Source of the DNA: Nostoc sp. S4
GTDB lineage: Bacteria > Cyanobacteriota > Cyanobacteriia > Cyanobacteriales > Nostocaceae
Reading direction: 5' to 3'
NCBI GenBank assembly: GCA_029379225.1
Contig: JAQYWR010000025.1
Location: 1 to 64,000, forward strand
DNA: 64,000 nt
Position numbers and translations under genes: made by a program
Notes under the pieces: model-generated
Told to the model about the DNA's origin: nothing
The model's input: only the letters and a program-made list of their open reading frames with translations
Databases searched by the model: none
Shown here: positions 37,113 through 47,300 of the stretch, in pieces
How the letters are laid out: every line of letters begins with the position of its first letter
How positions within the stretch are numbered: position 1 is the first letter of the stretch

Positions 37113-38453
37113 ATGCCGAATATCAATGAAATTGCAACTTCTGCCAAGGATAATGCTGATAGACTTGGCATTAAAAAATTTGACATTTATGGTTCAACGG
37201 TAGACGATACTAGCGTGCAAGTAGACCAAGGTGAGCCAAAACAAGTCAAAGCCTCAAACCGCTCTGGTGTTACTGTTCGTGTTTGGAATGAAGATAATAC
37301 AATGGGTGTCACCAGCACCACAGATGTCGATCCCAAAGGATTAGAATTAGCTTTGAAAACTGCTTACGAAGCCAGTTTTTTTGGTGTTAAGGAAAATGTT
37401 CCCGATTTTAGTCCAGAAGCTACTATTCCTATCCAAAATGAACCTCAGGATAAGACACCGCAAGCACCTGTAGCTGAACTGATAGACAAACTATTGCTAG
37501 CCGAAAAAGAATTACTAGCAGCCCATCCAGCAATTAAAGGTGTACCGTATAATAGCTTAGCCCAAAGAGATATTGACAGATTTTATCTCAACAGCGATGG
37601 TGCATTGAGAACTGAATCTCACTCCTTGGCATCAGTTTATCTTTATAGCAAAACTGAGGAAGAAGGAAAAAAACCTCGCAGTGCAGGCGCTTTTAGAATT
37701 AACTATAGTTTAGATAATTTAGACATTAATGCTTGCATCAAAGAAACCGCAGACAAGACTATTAGTCACTTGAATTATGAAAAAATTCAGACTGGTAAAT
37801 ATCGAGTTGTTTTCTCGCCGGAAGCTTTCTTAAGTTTGTTGGGCGCTTTTTCTAACTTGTTCAATGCCCAAAGTATTTTAGATAATCAAAGTTTATCTAC
37901 TGCTGAGGATTTAGGTAAGCAAATTGCTTCACCCTTGCTCTCAGTTTATGACGATGCACTGCATCCAGCTAATATAGGAGCAGAAAGTTTTGATGGTGAA
38001 GGAACTCCAACTCGTCAAATTTCGCTAATTGAAAATGGCGTTTTAAAAAGCTTTCTTCATAGTGCTGGCACTGCTAAAAGGTTAAATGCCCAGCCAACAG
38101 GTAACGCTAGTATTGGGGCAAAAGTCAGCGTCAGTCCTAATTTTTATCACGTCTTTACAACAGCAACTCCCGAACAGGAATTAAGTTTAGAAACTGCGGA
38201 AAATGTGATTTTCATTGATGATTTACGCGCTCTCCATGCAGGGGTTAAATCCTTACAAGGTTCTTTTTCTTTACCATTTGATGGTTGGTTAGTTAACAAG
38301 GGTGTGATGACGAGTATTGAATCAGCAACGGTTGCTGGAGATTTCTTGGAACTCTTGAAGTCAATTATTTATGTAGAAAAAGAGGTGGAGTTAACTCCAG
38401 GAGGAGTTTGTCCGAAAATCTGGGTTAATGAATTATCGATTACTGGTGAATAA
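37113..38453 (+). CDS. tldE: TldE/PmbA, non-catalytic partner of TldD
   Basis: The 446-residue protein shares the TldD fold (VTVRVWNEDNTMGVTSTTD, then IGAKVSVSPNFYHVF and FIDDLRALHAGVKSLQGSF) but has no HExxxH motif in the equivalent position, as expected for PmbA. It forms the heterodimer with the preceding gene. The intergenic stretch contains ATTTTAGATTTTGGATTTTAG-like short repeats and no terminator was seen, so co-transcription is plausible. Confidence 0.93.
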   Translation: MPNINEIATSAKDNADRLGIKKFDIYGSTVDDTSVQVDQGEPKQVKASNRSGVTVRVWNEDNTMGVTSTTDVDPKGLELALKTAYEASFFGVKENVPDFSPEATIPIQNEPQDKTPQAPVAELIDKLLLAEKELLAAHPAIKGVPYNSLAQRDIDRFYLNSDGALRTESHSLASVYLYSKTEEEGKKPRSAGAFRINYSLDNLDINACIKETADKTISHLNYEKIQTGKYRVVFSPEAFLSLLGAFSNLFNAQSILDNQSLSTAEDLGKQIASPLLSVYDDALHPANIGAESFDGEGTPTRQISLIENGVLKSFLHSAGTAKRLNAQPTGNASIGAKVSVSPNFYHVFTTATPEQELSLETAENVIFIDDLRALHAGVKSLQGSFSLPFDGWLVNKGVMTSIESATVAGDFLELLKSIIYVEKEVELTPGGVCPKIWVNELSITGE

Positions 38454-38468
38454 AATTTAATGAGTGCA

Positions 38469-38498
38469 GAGTTAGGAGTTAAATTTAACTCTTAACTC
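38469..38498. terminator. Bidirectional terminator between tldE and the pentapeptide gene
   Basis: GAGTTAGGAGTTAAA (38469-38483) pairs with TTTAACTCTTAACTC (38484-38498), one mismatch, with almost no loop, so the apical bases must open. It lies between convergent stops. Confidence 0.7.
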
Positions 38499-38516
38499 AT
38501 CATTGTTAATTGCTCG

Positions 38517-38957
38517 CTAGTATTCACCACCAACACTAATAGCAGTATTAAATACATCAGCACCGCTTAAATCGATATTAGCCATAATAGCGCCATCTAC
38601 GTCACTATTATATAAACGGGCATTAGTCATATTAACGTTAGTCAGATTAGCATTACTTAAGATAGTATCGCTGACGAATGCTTGTTTTAGATTAGCAGAC
38701 TTTAAATTAGCACCAGTTAAATCAGCGCCTTCTAGATTGGCGCCTTCTAAGTTAGCACCTTTTAAATTTGCATTTCTCAAATCAACACCGATTAAATGAG
38801 CGCCTTTGAGGTTTGCTCCTGTTAAATCACATCCATAACACGCTCTAGTTTCCAGCAAACGCCGGACAGGGGCGGAGTTTTCAGCTTTGACGGGAATAGG
38901 AGCAGCTAAAGATAGCGTGCTAAGTAAGGCTGCTGCCGTCAAAAATATTGGTTTCAT
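38517..38957 (-). CDS. Exported pentapeptide-repeat protein
   Basis: The 146-residue protein has an N-terminal signal peptide (AAALLSTLSLAAPIPVKA) and then A(D/N)LxG pentapeptide repeats from about residue 42 to 135 (ANLKGANLEGANLEGADLTG), which form a right-handed square beta-helix. A CYGC pair (40-43) precedes the repeats, as in many cyanobacterial lumenal or periplasmic pentapeptide proteins. Function is unknown; the fold acts as a scaffold. Confidence 0.85.
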   Translation of the reverse strand: MKPIFLTAAALLSTLSLAAPIPVKAENSAPVRRLLETRACYGCDLTGANLKGAHLIGVDLRNANLKGANLEGANLEGADLTGANLKSANLKQAFVSDTILSNANLTNVNMTNARLYNSDVDGAIMANIDLSGADVFNTAISVGGEY

Positions 38958-39398
38958 TTTAATTTACCTCCGACACTTCTAGAAGTCGTGAATTTATTGA
39001 CTTCTCTTAACTTCTATGGTTAAAGTGTGCCAAAATTCCAGAGTTGTGTCGTCATACGAGCGAAAGAATAGATATTTTCTCTGAGATTACGTATTTTTCC
39101 CTGAGATCGTCCTATGGGATTAAAATTAATAGATTGTCACCAATAACTTTAGGCATATATTGCTCTGCCATCATTTTGGTAAAAGAAAATTCAGACTCAA
39201 TTTTTAAACCTTAGATGGGGTAAGGGTTTGAGAGTTTATTTATTGACTAAACATCGAAAATACAAATTTGTCGTAAAAGCCTTGTCCCACAAGGATTATA
39301 GATTATTCTTTGCAGAAAGTGATAAAAGAGGAATATAGCCCTACTTAAGTTATTGGTGAAAATGTATTGCCAGGATTTAGCTTGAGTCTATGGCGTTA
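38958..39398. other. Intergenic region downstream of pyrB
   Basis: A 441-base stretch containing the promoter region of the pentapeptide gene and the 3' flank of pyrB. No gene, hairpin or repeat stood out. Confidence 0.4.
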
Positions 39399-40439
39399 TT
39401 AAGACTTGCCGCTACCTAATAAATACAATAGCGCCATGCGAACGGCGATACCGCTGGTAACCTGCGATTGAATCAGACTAAATTCTGGATCATCCATCAA
39501 TTGAGAACTAATTTCGACACCACGGTTTACTGGGCCTGGATGTAAAACTTTGACATTAGGCTTACAAAGTTGCAGCTTTGTGCGGGTAATGCCAAACAGC
39601 TGATGATATTCTCGCAAACTTGGCAGTAAATGAGCCGTCATCCGTTCCTTTTGCAAGCGCAAAGTCATCACAAAATCGGCATCCTGTAAAGCTGGCTCTA
39701 ACTGCCAATGAAGGAATAGTTGGGGAGTGGGTGATGAGGGAGATGAGGAGATAATAAACTCCCCAGTTGTGAGTTCTGAATGTTCCAAGATATACTCGGC
39801 GAATAACTTGGGTAAAAGTGTCGGTGGTGCTGCCAGGTGTAGTTGGGCACCACTGGCGATGAAACTCCAGATATTCGATCGCGCCACACGAGAATGCAAA
39901 ATATCCCCCACAATGGCAATCTTTTTATTCTTTAAAAGTTCCAGTCGCGGATGATTTGGGTCAATTAAACTACAAATAGTAAATAAGTCTAGCAGTGCTT
40001 GGGAAGGATGCTCGTGTTGACCATCGCCAGCATTCAGGACACTAACTCGTACACCTAAACGATTCATTTCAGCAGCGATCGCATTTGGTACTCCCGCCTC
40101 CCGATGCCGGACTACCATGATATCAGTTCCCATAGCTAAATAAGTTTTCGCCGTGTCGAGAATTGTTTCTCCCTTAGTCATGGAAGACGTGGCTGCGGTG
40201 AAGTTCAATGTATCCGCACTCAAGCGTTTCGCAGCCAGTTCAAAACTACTACGGGTGCGGGTAGAGGGTTCAAAAAATAAATTCGCTACTACATGTCCCT
40301 GCAAGGTCGGTACTTTCTTCGTCCGCCGCGATAGCACCTCCTGAAAAGAAGCAGCAGTTTGCAAAACAGTATCGTATTCAGCCGATGTGAAGTCAGCTAG
40401 GGAAAGAACGTGGTGACGATTCCAGGTGGTTGTAGGCAT
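39399..40439 (-). CDS. pyrB: Aspartate carbamoyltransferase catalytic chain
   Basis: First committed step of pyrimidine synthesis: carbamoyl phosphate plus aspartate to carbamoyl-aspartate. The 346-residue protein has the carbamoyl-phosphate motif [12 protein letters not shown] (56-67), HRE (112-114), [14 protein letters not shown] (138-151) and a C-terminal LHPGPVNRG. Residues about 222-243 ([19 protein letters not shown]) look like an insertion encoded by a low-complexity inverted repeat (39721-39765) in the aspartate domain. No pyrI is adjacent. Activity is probably retained because the frame is kept and motifs are intact. Confidence 0.95.
   Translation of the reverse strand: MPTTTWNRHHVLSLADFTSAEYDTVLQTAASFQEVLSRRTKKVPTLQGHVVANLFFEPSTRTRSSFELAAKRLSADTLNFTAATSSMTKGETILDTAKTYLAMGTDIMVVRHREAGVPNAIAAEMNRLGVRVSVLNAGDGQHEHPSQALLDLFTICSLIDPNHPRLELLKNKKIAIVGDILHSRVARSNIWSFIASGAQLHLAAPPTLLPKLFAEYILEHSELTTGEFIISSSPSSPTPQLFLHWQLEPALQDADFVMTLRLQKERMTAHLLPSLREYHQLFGITRTKLQLCKPNVKVLHPGPVNRGVEISSQLMDDPEFSLIQSQVTSGIAVRMALLYLLGSGKS
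39721..39765. repeat. In-frame fold-back repeat within pyrB
   Basis: TGGGGAGT (39721-39728) is the exact reverse complement of ACTCCCCA (39758-39765). The interior GGTGATGAGGGAGATGAGGA has the same heptamer style as intergenic repeats nearby. It translates as a Ser/Pro-rich insert. Confidence 0.7.
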
Positions 40440-40571
40440 ATTTGGGGAGTGGGGAGGCTATTGAAGCAGGGGGGCAGGGAGCAGGGAGCAGAGGGGAAAG
40501 AGGTAATTTTTCATTCTCCCCGTTGCCCCCTTCCCCCTGCCCCTCTGCCTTTTCCCCATGCCCCAATCCCT
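40440..40571. repeat. G/C-skewed fold-back repeat between pyrB and mgtE
   Basis: The stretch is made of GGGGAGTGGGGAGG and GGGGCAGGGAGCAGGGAGC units followed, around an AT-rich centre, by complementary CCCCCTTCCCCCTGCCCCTC units. It can fold into a long hairpin just after the mgtE stop and before the pyrB start. Confidence 0.7.
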
Positions 40572-41924
40572 TCATGTTGGTAAATGAAAAACGTTTAAAG
40601 CTAGAGAAATTAGGCTCAGGAATGTTAAAAACCCAATTGTATCTAGCATTGTAGTCACTAACGGGCCACTAACCAAGGCAGGGTCAAGCTTCAGCCGTGT
40701 TAAACCCATTGGCAGTAAAGTACCGAGTGTAACAGCCACAATTGTATTACTTGCCATTACCATTCCGGCAATTAAAGCCACCCATCGCTCTTGGGGTTGT
40801 GCCCAAATTAAAGAAAGCAGAATCATAGTTGTGGCTAAAGCTAGGGCTGTACCTAAACCAGCTAGAAGTTCCTTGCGAAGAATTTTTAAGGTATCTTTGG
40901 GTGTTACCTCTCCCACTCCCAAGCCGCGAATTGTCACCGTTAATGATTGAATCCCAACAGTACCACCTGTGTTTGAAAAAATCGGCATGATTACTGCTAA
41001 AACTGGCACTGCGGCAATTACAGATTGAAAAGGTGCGATCGCACTGGCTGCACCAATATACAAGGCCATGATGCCTAATAGCCAAGGCAAGCGGTTGCGG
41101 ATAGTGAGTAAGGGAGAGGATAAAGCTGCCTCATCACCACCTACACCCGCTAGTTTTTGAATATCTTCTGTGGCTTCTTCCTCCAAAATATCCATTACAT
41201 CATCAATGGTGACAATGCCCACCAATCGGTCTTCTCGGTCAACCACGGGGATAGCGATTAAGTCGTAGCGCTGCATGATTCGCGCTACTTCTTCTTGGAG
41301 GGTTTCGGTTCTCACCTTGATAACGCGATCGCTGGCAATATCTTTGATAAAAACATCGGGAAAAGTAAAGAGCAACTGCCGCAGTGAAACTACTCTCACC
41401 AGCGTCCGATTGTCATCTGTAACGTAGGCGTAGTAAATAGACTCCTTGTCTTCGTCCTGAAGGCGGATTTTGTTCAAGGCTTCGCCGACAGTCAATCCTT
41501 GCCGCAACCGGACATATTCGGTTGTCATCACCCGTCCAGCGGTGCCTTCTGGATAGCCGAGAATCGTTGCTGTTGCTTGCCTTTGTTCTGGACTTAATTC
41601 CTGCAACAGCCGTTTAACCACCCCAGCAGGTAGTTCATCAAACAATTCTGCTCGTTCATCAGGACTCATTTCTTCTACAAGGTGTACTACTTGTACATCA
41701 TGTAGAGAATTAATCAGTTCTTCCTTTACCTGAGTTGGCAAATATTCAAATACATCAGTTGCCTGATTTTTGTTGAGTAAACGAAACGCGATCGCTCTTT
41801 GTTTTTCAGGCAATTGTGTAATGAATTCTCCCACATCCACAGGTTGTAACTGATTTAAATCCCATTTCAACTGGCTTAAATCGGTAGCATCAAGCAGTGC
41901 ATTCCGAAGATCCTGTGTGAGCAT
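40572..41924 (-). CDS. mgtE: Magnesium transporter MgtE
   Basis: Mg2+-gated Mg2+ channel of the inner membrane. The 450-residue protein has an N-terminal superhelical domain (FEYLPTQVKEELINSLHD, ELSPEQRQATATILGYPEGT), two CBS domains (about 135-255, IPVVDREDRLVGIVTIDD) and five C-terminal transmembrane helices (about 280-450) including SNTGGTVGIQSLT and a conserved acidic residue in TTMLDTIGFL. The ATG at 41922-41924 follows a strong AGGAGGT seven bases away, which can be sequestered by the leader. The ORF runs to a clean stop. Confidence 0.94.
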   Translation of the reverse strand: MLTQDLRNALLDATDLSQLKWDLNQLQPVDVGEFITQLPEKQRAIAFRLLNKNQATDVFEYLPTQVKEELINSLHDVQVVHLVEEMSPDERAELFDELPAGVVKRLLQELSPEQRQATATILGYPEGTAGRVMTTEYVRLRQGLTVGEALNKIRLQDEDKESIYYAYVTDDNRTLVRVVSLRQLLFTFPDVFIKDIASDRVIKVRTETLQEEVARIMQRYDLIAIPVVDREDRLVGIVTIDDVMDILEEEATEDIQKLAGVGGDEAALSSPLLTIRNRLPWLLGIMALYIGAASAIAPFQSVIAAVPVLAVIMPIFSNTGGTVGIQSLTVTIRGLGVGEVTPKDTLKILRKELLAGLGTALALATTMILLSLIWAQPQERWVALIAGMVMASNTIVAVTLGTLLPMGLTRLKLDPALVSGPLVTTMLDTIGFLTFLSLISLALNVFHLPT

Positions 41925-41931
41925 GATACAT

Positions 41932-42015
41932 ACCTCCTAAATATCTCCCCCGCGCTGGGAGACTGCCTCACCAGCTTAGAGGAGGTTAATACTGCCATCT
42001 TGTGGACTATGGTCC
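41932..42015 (-). promoter_or_regulatory. mgtE leader able to sequester its Shine-Dalgarno
   Basis: On the transcript, ACCTCCT (complement of 41980-41986) can pair over seven bases with the Shine-Dalgarno AGGAGGT (41932-41938). Between them two mutually exclusive hairpins are possible: CTCCC/GGGAG (41957-41961 with 41945-41949) and GCTGG/CCAGC (41971-41975 with 41954-41958). Upstream lies the palindrome GGACTATGGTCC (42004-42015). This is the layout of a translational switch such as an ion-sensing riboswitch, but it is too short for the standard M-box and matches no class I know. Confidence 0.5.
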
Positions 42016-42774
42016 ATAAAATTTCAACAATTCAATATCGATACTTAAATCAAGCCATCGCTAGTCATCATCCTAACCCGGAATCGCCATCTCCGGTAGA
42101 TAACTAAATAATAGTATCCAGAATTTGTGACGTTCTTCACCAGTAACCAAGTTCAAGCCTTGATTTTCAGGTAATTTTTGCGTAACTTCAAGTAGATTTT
42201 ACTACTGTTAGAATTTCTGTCAAGCCAATCAATGTATTTACTGGCAAACTTCATACAGCTAAAATATTGGGATGGCTGAATGCAATAATTTAAATAAATA
42301 GAAGCCTATAACAACTGTACGCTACTACAATCTAGTCGGCGCTGCAAATATTTTTGCTCAATTCTATTAGTTTATTCGTATAAATTCTCAATAATCTTTG
42401 ATATCAACCTATCGATAAATAATATATTTATCAATATTTTTGAGAAGATTGACTCACTTTTTATATCCTTATTTGTTCGTCATTAATTTTCAATAAAAAC
42501 CGAATTTTAGCGACAATGTTAAGAGCAAAGTTGTCAAGTATACCTAACCACCCAGCGTTCAATATCCTGACAAAACAAGGTTTATAAAATTATCGATGAA
42601 TATGTGACTAATGGATAAAATATAAACAAATAGCTTGAACAAAAGTTTACTAGAAAAAAAATAGAGTTTGCCTTAGTTAAGTAGCTCAACCTAATTAAAC
42701 GTGAAATATTATTCCAAGTAAAACAAAGTGAGGCGTTTCCGGAGCGTCTCAAAGAGAAGTAATCGTAAAGATTC
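42016..42774. other. AT-rich stretch between mgtE and the insertion sequence
   Basis: No credible gene. It carries a dispersed-repeat fragment GAGGCGTTTCCGGAGCGTCTC near 42731, just before the insertion sequence, and presumably the mgtE promoter. Confidence 0.4.
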
Positions 42775-42776
42775 TA

Positions 42777-43762
42777 TAGCAACGGACAAGGTAGTTAGGA
42801 CGCGGTGCGAAGCACATATTCCATAGCATCCCGAAGGCAGTTAAATTGAAGTATTTGTTGACGAATTCGACTTTTCAACCAAGACCAACATCGCTCAATT
42901 TTATTCAAGTCAGGCGAATAGGGTGGTAAGTATTTTAATTGGCAGCCTGCTGTTGCAATTAATTCTTGAATACGTCCGCCCCGATGAAATGTGGCATTGT
43001 CGGCAATCACTATTTGTCCGGGTTTTAATAGTGGAAGTAAACAAGTTTGTAACCAAGTTTCAAAGACATCTCGATTACAAGTACCTTCAACAGTAAACGG
43101 AGCAAATAACCGACCATTACAGTAAGCAGCAATCATGTTGACTCGCCCTTGTCTGTTGCCAGTTTTGAGTGCATAAAATCTTTGTCCTTTCTGGTTCCAA
43201 CCATAACCATAATCTTCTCGATTATCCATTCCAGCTTCATCTATATAGATGATTGACTCTGTTGTATACTTATTGAGTTCTGCTCTAAATTCTTGCCTTT
43301 TAGCTTCGTCTCTTTCTTGATAGCCGTAAGTTTTTTTTTTACGCGTGAACCCAATTTTTTTTAAAGCTCTTGAGATTGTGCGCTCACTAATTTCTTCTGA
43401 CCATAATTTTGCCATCTGTGCTTGAGTTTTATCTCCATTGGCTTCCACAAATGTCCGAAATTTTTCCCAGTCCGTAATTTTATGCCCATTGCCTGGTGGT
43501 TGGTTTGCTAATGCTTGGTAATCTCCTGTGCTAGCTTTTCTGTGTAGCCATAGGTTGATTGTATTTCGACTGATTTGGAATACTTGTGCTGCTTGAGTCT
43601 TACTCATCCCATCTAACTCTATTGCTTGAATTACTTTCTGACGTAAGTCATAACTGTAGGGTTTTGGCATGAGCTTTTCTCGTCTTTAACCTTTAATCTG
43701 TGTCTGTTTTTACTTTCTTCCTAAGAGTATACTATTTGTCCTAACCACCTTGGCGGCTGCTA
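42777..43762. mobile_element. Intact IS630-type insertion sequence
   Basis: Terminal inverted repeats of about 26 bases (left TAGCAACGGACAAGGTAGTT, right end complementary with four mismatches) enclose one transposase. TA lies on both outer sides (42775-42776 and 43763-43764), the target duplication typical of IS630/Tc1 elements. Total length is 986 bases. Intact ends and frame suggest recent activity. Confidence 0.85.
42795..43670 (-). CDS. IS630 family DDE transposase
   Basis: The 291-residue protein has an N-terminal helix-turn-helix pair (MPKPYSYDLRQKVIQAIEL, SKTQAAQVFQISRNTINLWL) and a DDE nuclease core: Asp in YIDEAGMDN, Asp in IVIADNATFHRG, and Glu in YSPDLNKIERCW, the last three spaced as in IS630. 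It is in one uninterrupted frame, so no programmed frameshift is needed. An A-tract (TTTTTTTTT on the plus strand near 43331) encodes its KKK run. Confidence 0.93.
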   Translation of the reverse strand: MPKPYSYDLRQKVIQAIELDGMSKTQAAQVFQISRNTINLWLHRKASTGDYQALANQPPGNGHKITDWEKFRTFVEANGDKTQAQMAKLWSEEISERTISRALKKIGFTRKKKTYGYQERDEAKRQEFRAELNKYTTESIIYIDEAGMDNREDYGYGWNQKGQRFYALKTGNRQGRVNMIAAYCNGRLFAPFTVEGTCNRDVFETWLQTCLLPLLKPGQIVIADNATFHRGGRIQELIATAGCQLKYLPPYSPDLNKIERCWSWLKSRIRQQILQFNCLRDAMEYVLRTAS

Positions 43763-43832
43763 TAGATTACACTTTTCAATATTGACCTACTTAACAATAA
43801 ACAGTTATTAACGCTTAATTTCTAACTTTTAC

Positions 43833-43967
43833 CTACCCAATAGAACGCTTAAGTGAACCATCAGTGTATAACTCTAGTAGTACTAGTTCAATTTTACCGT
43901 TAACTTTTACTTGAGAGTAAACTACTTTCACTAACTGAGGATGATTTTCGTTGTAGCGCACAGACAT
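43833..43967 (-). CDS. Small protein with strong ribosome site (44 aa)
   Basis: The product begins MSVRYNENHPQLVKVVYSQV and ends LYTDGSLKRSIG. The ATG at 43967 is preceded by AAAGGAGAT at optimal distance, the best Shine-Dalgarno in the area. It is beta-strand-rich, with no signal peptide or membrane helix, so probably a small cytosolic protein. No family is recognised. It lies 70 bases from the insertion sequence. Confidence 0.6.
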   Translation of the reverse strand: MSVRYNENHPQLVKVVYSQVKVNGKIELVLLELYTDGSLKRSIG

Positions 43968-44310
43968 AATTAATCTCCTTTGATAGAGGCTTTTATGGTA
44001 TTAAAAGGGTTTTATACCTAATTATTTATTCAATGTATTTTTGGCTAATGTTGCCTACTTTAAAATTATCAAAATCAATTTGAAGCTAAGTATAAATTTG
44101 CACGTATAGCAATAAAGATTTCAACAAATATCGTATTTTAGGTCAGATTTACTAAAATTCAGTATGCATAGGTCTATTAACAAGAGATAATAAGAAACTC
44201 ACACCACCCCGTGCTATTGTCCATCAACCATTACAGAACTTCTGGTTAAGCTTAGATAATTCACTTCCCAGTTACGGGGTCGAACTTTACAAGCTGCTCT
44301 GAGCCGAATT
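43968..44310. other. Divergent intergenic region
   Basis: A 343-base promoter region between the 44-codon gene and the large glycosidase-like gene. No specific site was recognised. Confidence 0.4.
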
Positions 44311-47300
44311 ATGAGAACATCTACCGAATTACTAACTCGTTTAGAGTACTACTACCAGCAAATCAAGACAATCATCCTCGCTCGCCAAAATCCAATCACG
44401 GGTTTATTACCTGCGAGTACAGCAATTACAGCTCACGGCGATTATACAGATGCTTGGGTACGAGACAATGTTTACAGCATTTTAGCAGTCTGGGGTTTAG
44501 CACTTGCATACCGCAAGATTGATGACCACGAAGGACACACTTATGAACTAGAACATAGTGTCATCAAGCTGATGCGCGGGTTACTATTTGCAATGATGCG
44601 ACAGGCTCATAAAGTAGAGACATTTAAACATGCTCAATCGCTACTAAATGGTCTTCATGCCAAATACAATACTACAACGGGCGACATCGTTGTTGGTGAT
44701 GACGAATGGGGACATTTGCAACTTGATGCCACATCTTTATTTTTACTAATGTTGGCACAAATGACCGCTACGGGATTGCAAATAATTTATACGATTGATG
44801 AAGTGAATTTTGTTCAAAATTTGGTTTATTACATTGGACGAGCTTACCGAACACCAGATTATGGGATTTGGGAACGTGGTAACAAAATTAATCGTGGTAA
44901 TGCTGAATTAAATGCTAGTTCCGTGGGTATGGCAAAAGCTGCTTTAGAAGCTCTCGATGGACTGGATTTATTTGGTGTACGTGGTAGTCAAGCATCAGTC
45001 ATTCATGTATTACCAGATGAAATTGCCCGTGCCCGAATTACTTTAGAATCACTATTACCAAGAGAATCTGGTTCCAAAGAAATTGATGCGGCGCTGTTGA
45101 GTATTATTAGTTATCCTGCCTTTGCAGTGGAAGATTCACAACTATGCGATCGCACTTTAAACGATATTATCAACAAACTAGCAGGTAAATACGGTTGTAA
45201 ACGCTTTTTACGTGATGGACATCAAACCGTTTTAGAAGATAGTCATCGCTTACACTACGAACCTTGGGAACTCAAGCAATTTGAGCATATTGAATGCGAA
45301 TGGCCGTTATTTTTCACTTATTTAGTTTTAGATGGATTATTTCGTAGTAACCAAGAACAAGTTAAAAAATATCAAGAACTTTTATCATCATTACTCATAG
45401 AACAAAATGGTTTATATTTATTGCCAGAACTTTATTATGTTCCTTCTCAAAACGTAGACGCAGAAAAGTTAACGCCTCAAACTCAACCACGTTTACCCAA
45501 TGAAAATATTCCTTTAGTGTGGGCACAGAGTTTATATCTCCTTTGTCAAATGTTGAGCGAAAAGTTAATAGCAGTTGGTGATATCGACCCATTGGGTAGA
45601 CATCTGCGTGTTGGCAACCAACGCGAAGTTTTGGTACAAATTGCCTTGCTTGCAGAAGATGAAGATTTACAAACCAAACTGAAAGTTCACGGAATTGAAG
45701 CACAAACACCTACCCAATTAGAACCAATTCAGGTGAGAAACGCTGGCGAACTTTCAGCTATTTATACCAAAATTGGACAAAATAAAAAACTTGGTTTAAC
45801 TGGGCGTCCAGTGCGGCGGCTACGAAGTTTAACAACATCGAGAATCTTTCGGATTCGCAATCAAACAATTGTATTTTTGCCTTCATTTTTAGATTCTCAG
45901 CAGTTTTACTTAACCCTCGATTACCATTTTTTACTGGATCAAATCAGAAGCGAACTAGCTTACATTCAAAAATATTGGAGTGATTTAGGGCGTCCTACTT
46001 TGACTTTAATGTTGACGCATACCATGTTAGAAATCGGTTCTCAGGTATTATTAGAACTAATGCAAGAACTCAAAGATGGTATTTGTAACGGTGTGCGAGT
46101 CAAATTAGGGCGGCTAAATCAGTTAATGCTAACAGCTGGAATCCAAAGAATTGATTTTCTCGAAGATGCAGAATTTTCATTATCACCTGTAAAAAATGCT
46201 GGACTACGTTGCTATTATCTGGGTTATCATCCTGAGAAAAACTGGCGCTTAGGACATACCCAAGAATTTCAAATGGAGTATGAAACCAACTTGGGGTTAT
46301 TACTTTCTTATTTGCGCTCATCAGAAAATCTCTACGAGCAAATTGAGTTATTACAAACTTTGACTCGCTTGCAAGGAATAGAATTTGATACGGGATATGG
46401 CGGGCCGGGATATGCTGTCACAGTAGCCGATTTACTAGATGAAGTTTACACTAAAGCCGGAGATTTAGGTATTTGGGCGGTGGTACGTCGGGCTGCGGGG
46501 TTACGTCAAATGGTTGATATCAGCTTATCAGATGCAGTTACAAGTATTTTGGTGCAAGGTAAGCAAATTGCTGTGGGTAAAGCTTATAGTGAAGCGTCCT
46601 TAATTACCGTACCGATGTCCCACGATGAAATTGTCGATAAAATTAATCATTTTTGTCGTGAGGATATAAGCGATCGCGTCCTTACCCAAGAAATTTTAAT
46701 CTATCTGGGAATCTTAATCAAATCCGAACCCCAACTATTTCAGGGACTACTGACACTGAGAGTCGGCTATCTAATTTTATTAATTACCACGGAACTAACA
46801 CGGGAATTAGATGTCACTCAAGATGAAGCATACGACTACTTAATGCAACTCTCACCCTTTGAAGTGAAAATGCGCTTGCGTCAGGTATTAACTGGATATA
46901 CTGGCATAAGTAACCTGTTACGCCAGCAAGAATCATTGCACGTCAAGCAAAAAGAAAGCGATATTGCTTGGGTGGTGTTACCAACAATTTCAGAAGAAAT
47001 TCAAGTTCCTCCGAGTGGTTGGCGGCGATTTCGCCAAGGTGAGGGAGCGACAGGGCGAGTACCAAAAGGCTTTTTTGTGCAAATTTGGCTATTAATGCAA
47101 CATTGCAAAGGCTTAGTAATTGGCGATAAATTAGAGCGCCGCAATCGTTTAGATAGTGAATTAATGTTATCAGAAATGACAGCGGGAGAAAGAAATTTTG
47201 CTTTATTAGTTGAGCATCTGTTGAATAAAATTGAAGCTCCAGAGTACCGCCAAGTTAATATTGAAGCATTAATCGAACTAGCAGCGATCGCTGCAAATAA

